Shown piece after piece: positions 63,961 to 64,000 of a stretch of DNA of 64,000 nucleotides. The stretch spans positions 12,451 to 76,450 of the forward strand of contig CAYXNL010000002.1 in assembly GCA_964466455.1 (NCBI GenBank). Direction: 5' to 3'. The translations under genes and the position numbers were made by a program. The notes under the pieces were generated by a model. The model was given only the letters and a program-made list of their open reading frames with translations. It ran no database searches and had not been told where the DNA came from. This DNA is from S010-25 sp964466455. GTDB lineage: Bacteria > Pseudomonadota > Gammaproteobacteria > SZUA-229. How positions within the stretch are numbered: the stretch's first letter is position 1; every line of letters begins with the position of its first letter.

Positions 63961-64000
63961 ATGTCTATATCCAGACGTGAATTTTTGCAGTTGATGAGCC
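63961..64000 (+). CDS. Start of a Tat-exported protein, cut by window edge (SoxB-like N-terminus?)
   Basis: An ATG at 63961, preceded by GAGAGGAG, opens a frame reading MSISRREFLQLMS to the window end. The SRREFLQLM pattern is a twin-arginine signal. Several SoxB (thiosulfohydrolase) proteins start this way, but so do other Tat cofactor enzymes; 13 codons cannot decide. Confidence 0.6.
   Translation, partial: MSISRREFLQLMS

Overview
This window is core chromosome from a gammaproteobacterium of moderate GC content (I estimate the mid-40s percent by eye). Gene content and order both point there: the kdsD-kdsC-lptC-lptA-lptB-rpoN-hpf-ptsN block, mlaFEDCB-murA, petABC-sspA-sspB, diaA-yraN-lpoA-rsmI, and a full dcw cluster running mraZ to lpxC, then dciA and secA. 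Features unlike enteric bacteria are an HprK/EIIA(Man)/HPr/EI regulatory PTS, a perfect CIRCE operator at groESL, a cytochrome bc1 complex, and hisG-hisD directly after murA. These fit environmental, possibly sulfur-oxidising or methanotroph-like lineages. The last 40 bases start a Tat-exported protein whose first residues resemble SoxB, but this is too short to name the lifestyle.

Layout. 1-10715 (minus strand): a long co-directional run from the calcium/sodium antiporter gene through Kdo synthesis (kdsD, kdsC) and LPS transport (lptC, lptA, lptB) to sigma-54, the hibernation factor and the nitrogen-type/regulatory PTS (ptsN, hprK, rapZ, an EIIA(Man)-type protein, HPr and the cut-off ptsI). 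10941-17464 (plus): mlaFEDCB phospholipid transport, murA, hisG, hisD. 17548-20390: hsp20 (minus, sigma-32-type promoter), hisC (plus), degS (minus). 20656-24561 (plus): petABC, sspA, sspB. 24662-27777 (minus): diaA, yraN, lpoA, with a striking inverted-repeat element at 25297-25406. 27837-28691: rsmI. 28720-33530 (minus): accC, accB, aroQ, a TlpA-like thioredoxin, dsbD. 33885-36672 (plus): fxsA, groES, groEL. 36821-37199: RNase P RNA. 37728-57088: the complete dcw cluster, mraZ-rsmH-ftsL-ftsI-murE-murF-mraY-murD-ftsW-murG-murC-murB-ddl-ftsQ-ftsA-ftsZ-lpxC. Then dciA (minus), an M23 endopeptidase, secA, argJ, a Nudix/ThiE-like fusion, and the 5' end of a Tat-substrate gene.

The genes serve one broad theme, building and guarding the cell envelope: peptidoglycan precursors (murA, murB-F, mraY, murG, ddl), septation (fts genes), LPS (lpxC, kdsC/D, lptA/B/C), outer-membrane lipid asymmetry (mla), periplasmic quality control (degS, dsbD), synthase activation (lpoA), export (secA) and fatty acids (accBC). 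The PTS/RpoN block is a regulatory layer: no sugar-transporting EIIB/C/D is present here.

I did not find a clearly new protein system: almost every protein belongs to a familiar family. The less-explained content is intergenic: a 110-bp perfect-arm inverted repeat with inner mini-hairpins, two related palindromes at convergent gene junctions, paired hairpins between ftsA and ftsZ, a hairpin before lpxC, and four spacers with short-period (about 13-15 bp) tandem repeats. No tRNA, rRNA, CRISPR array, transposase or prophage gene was seen.
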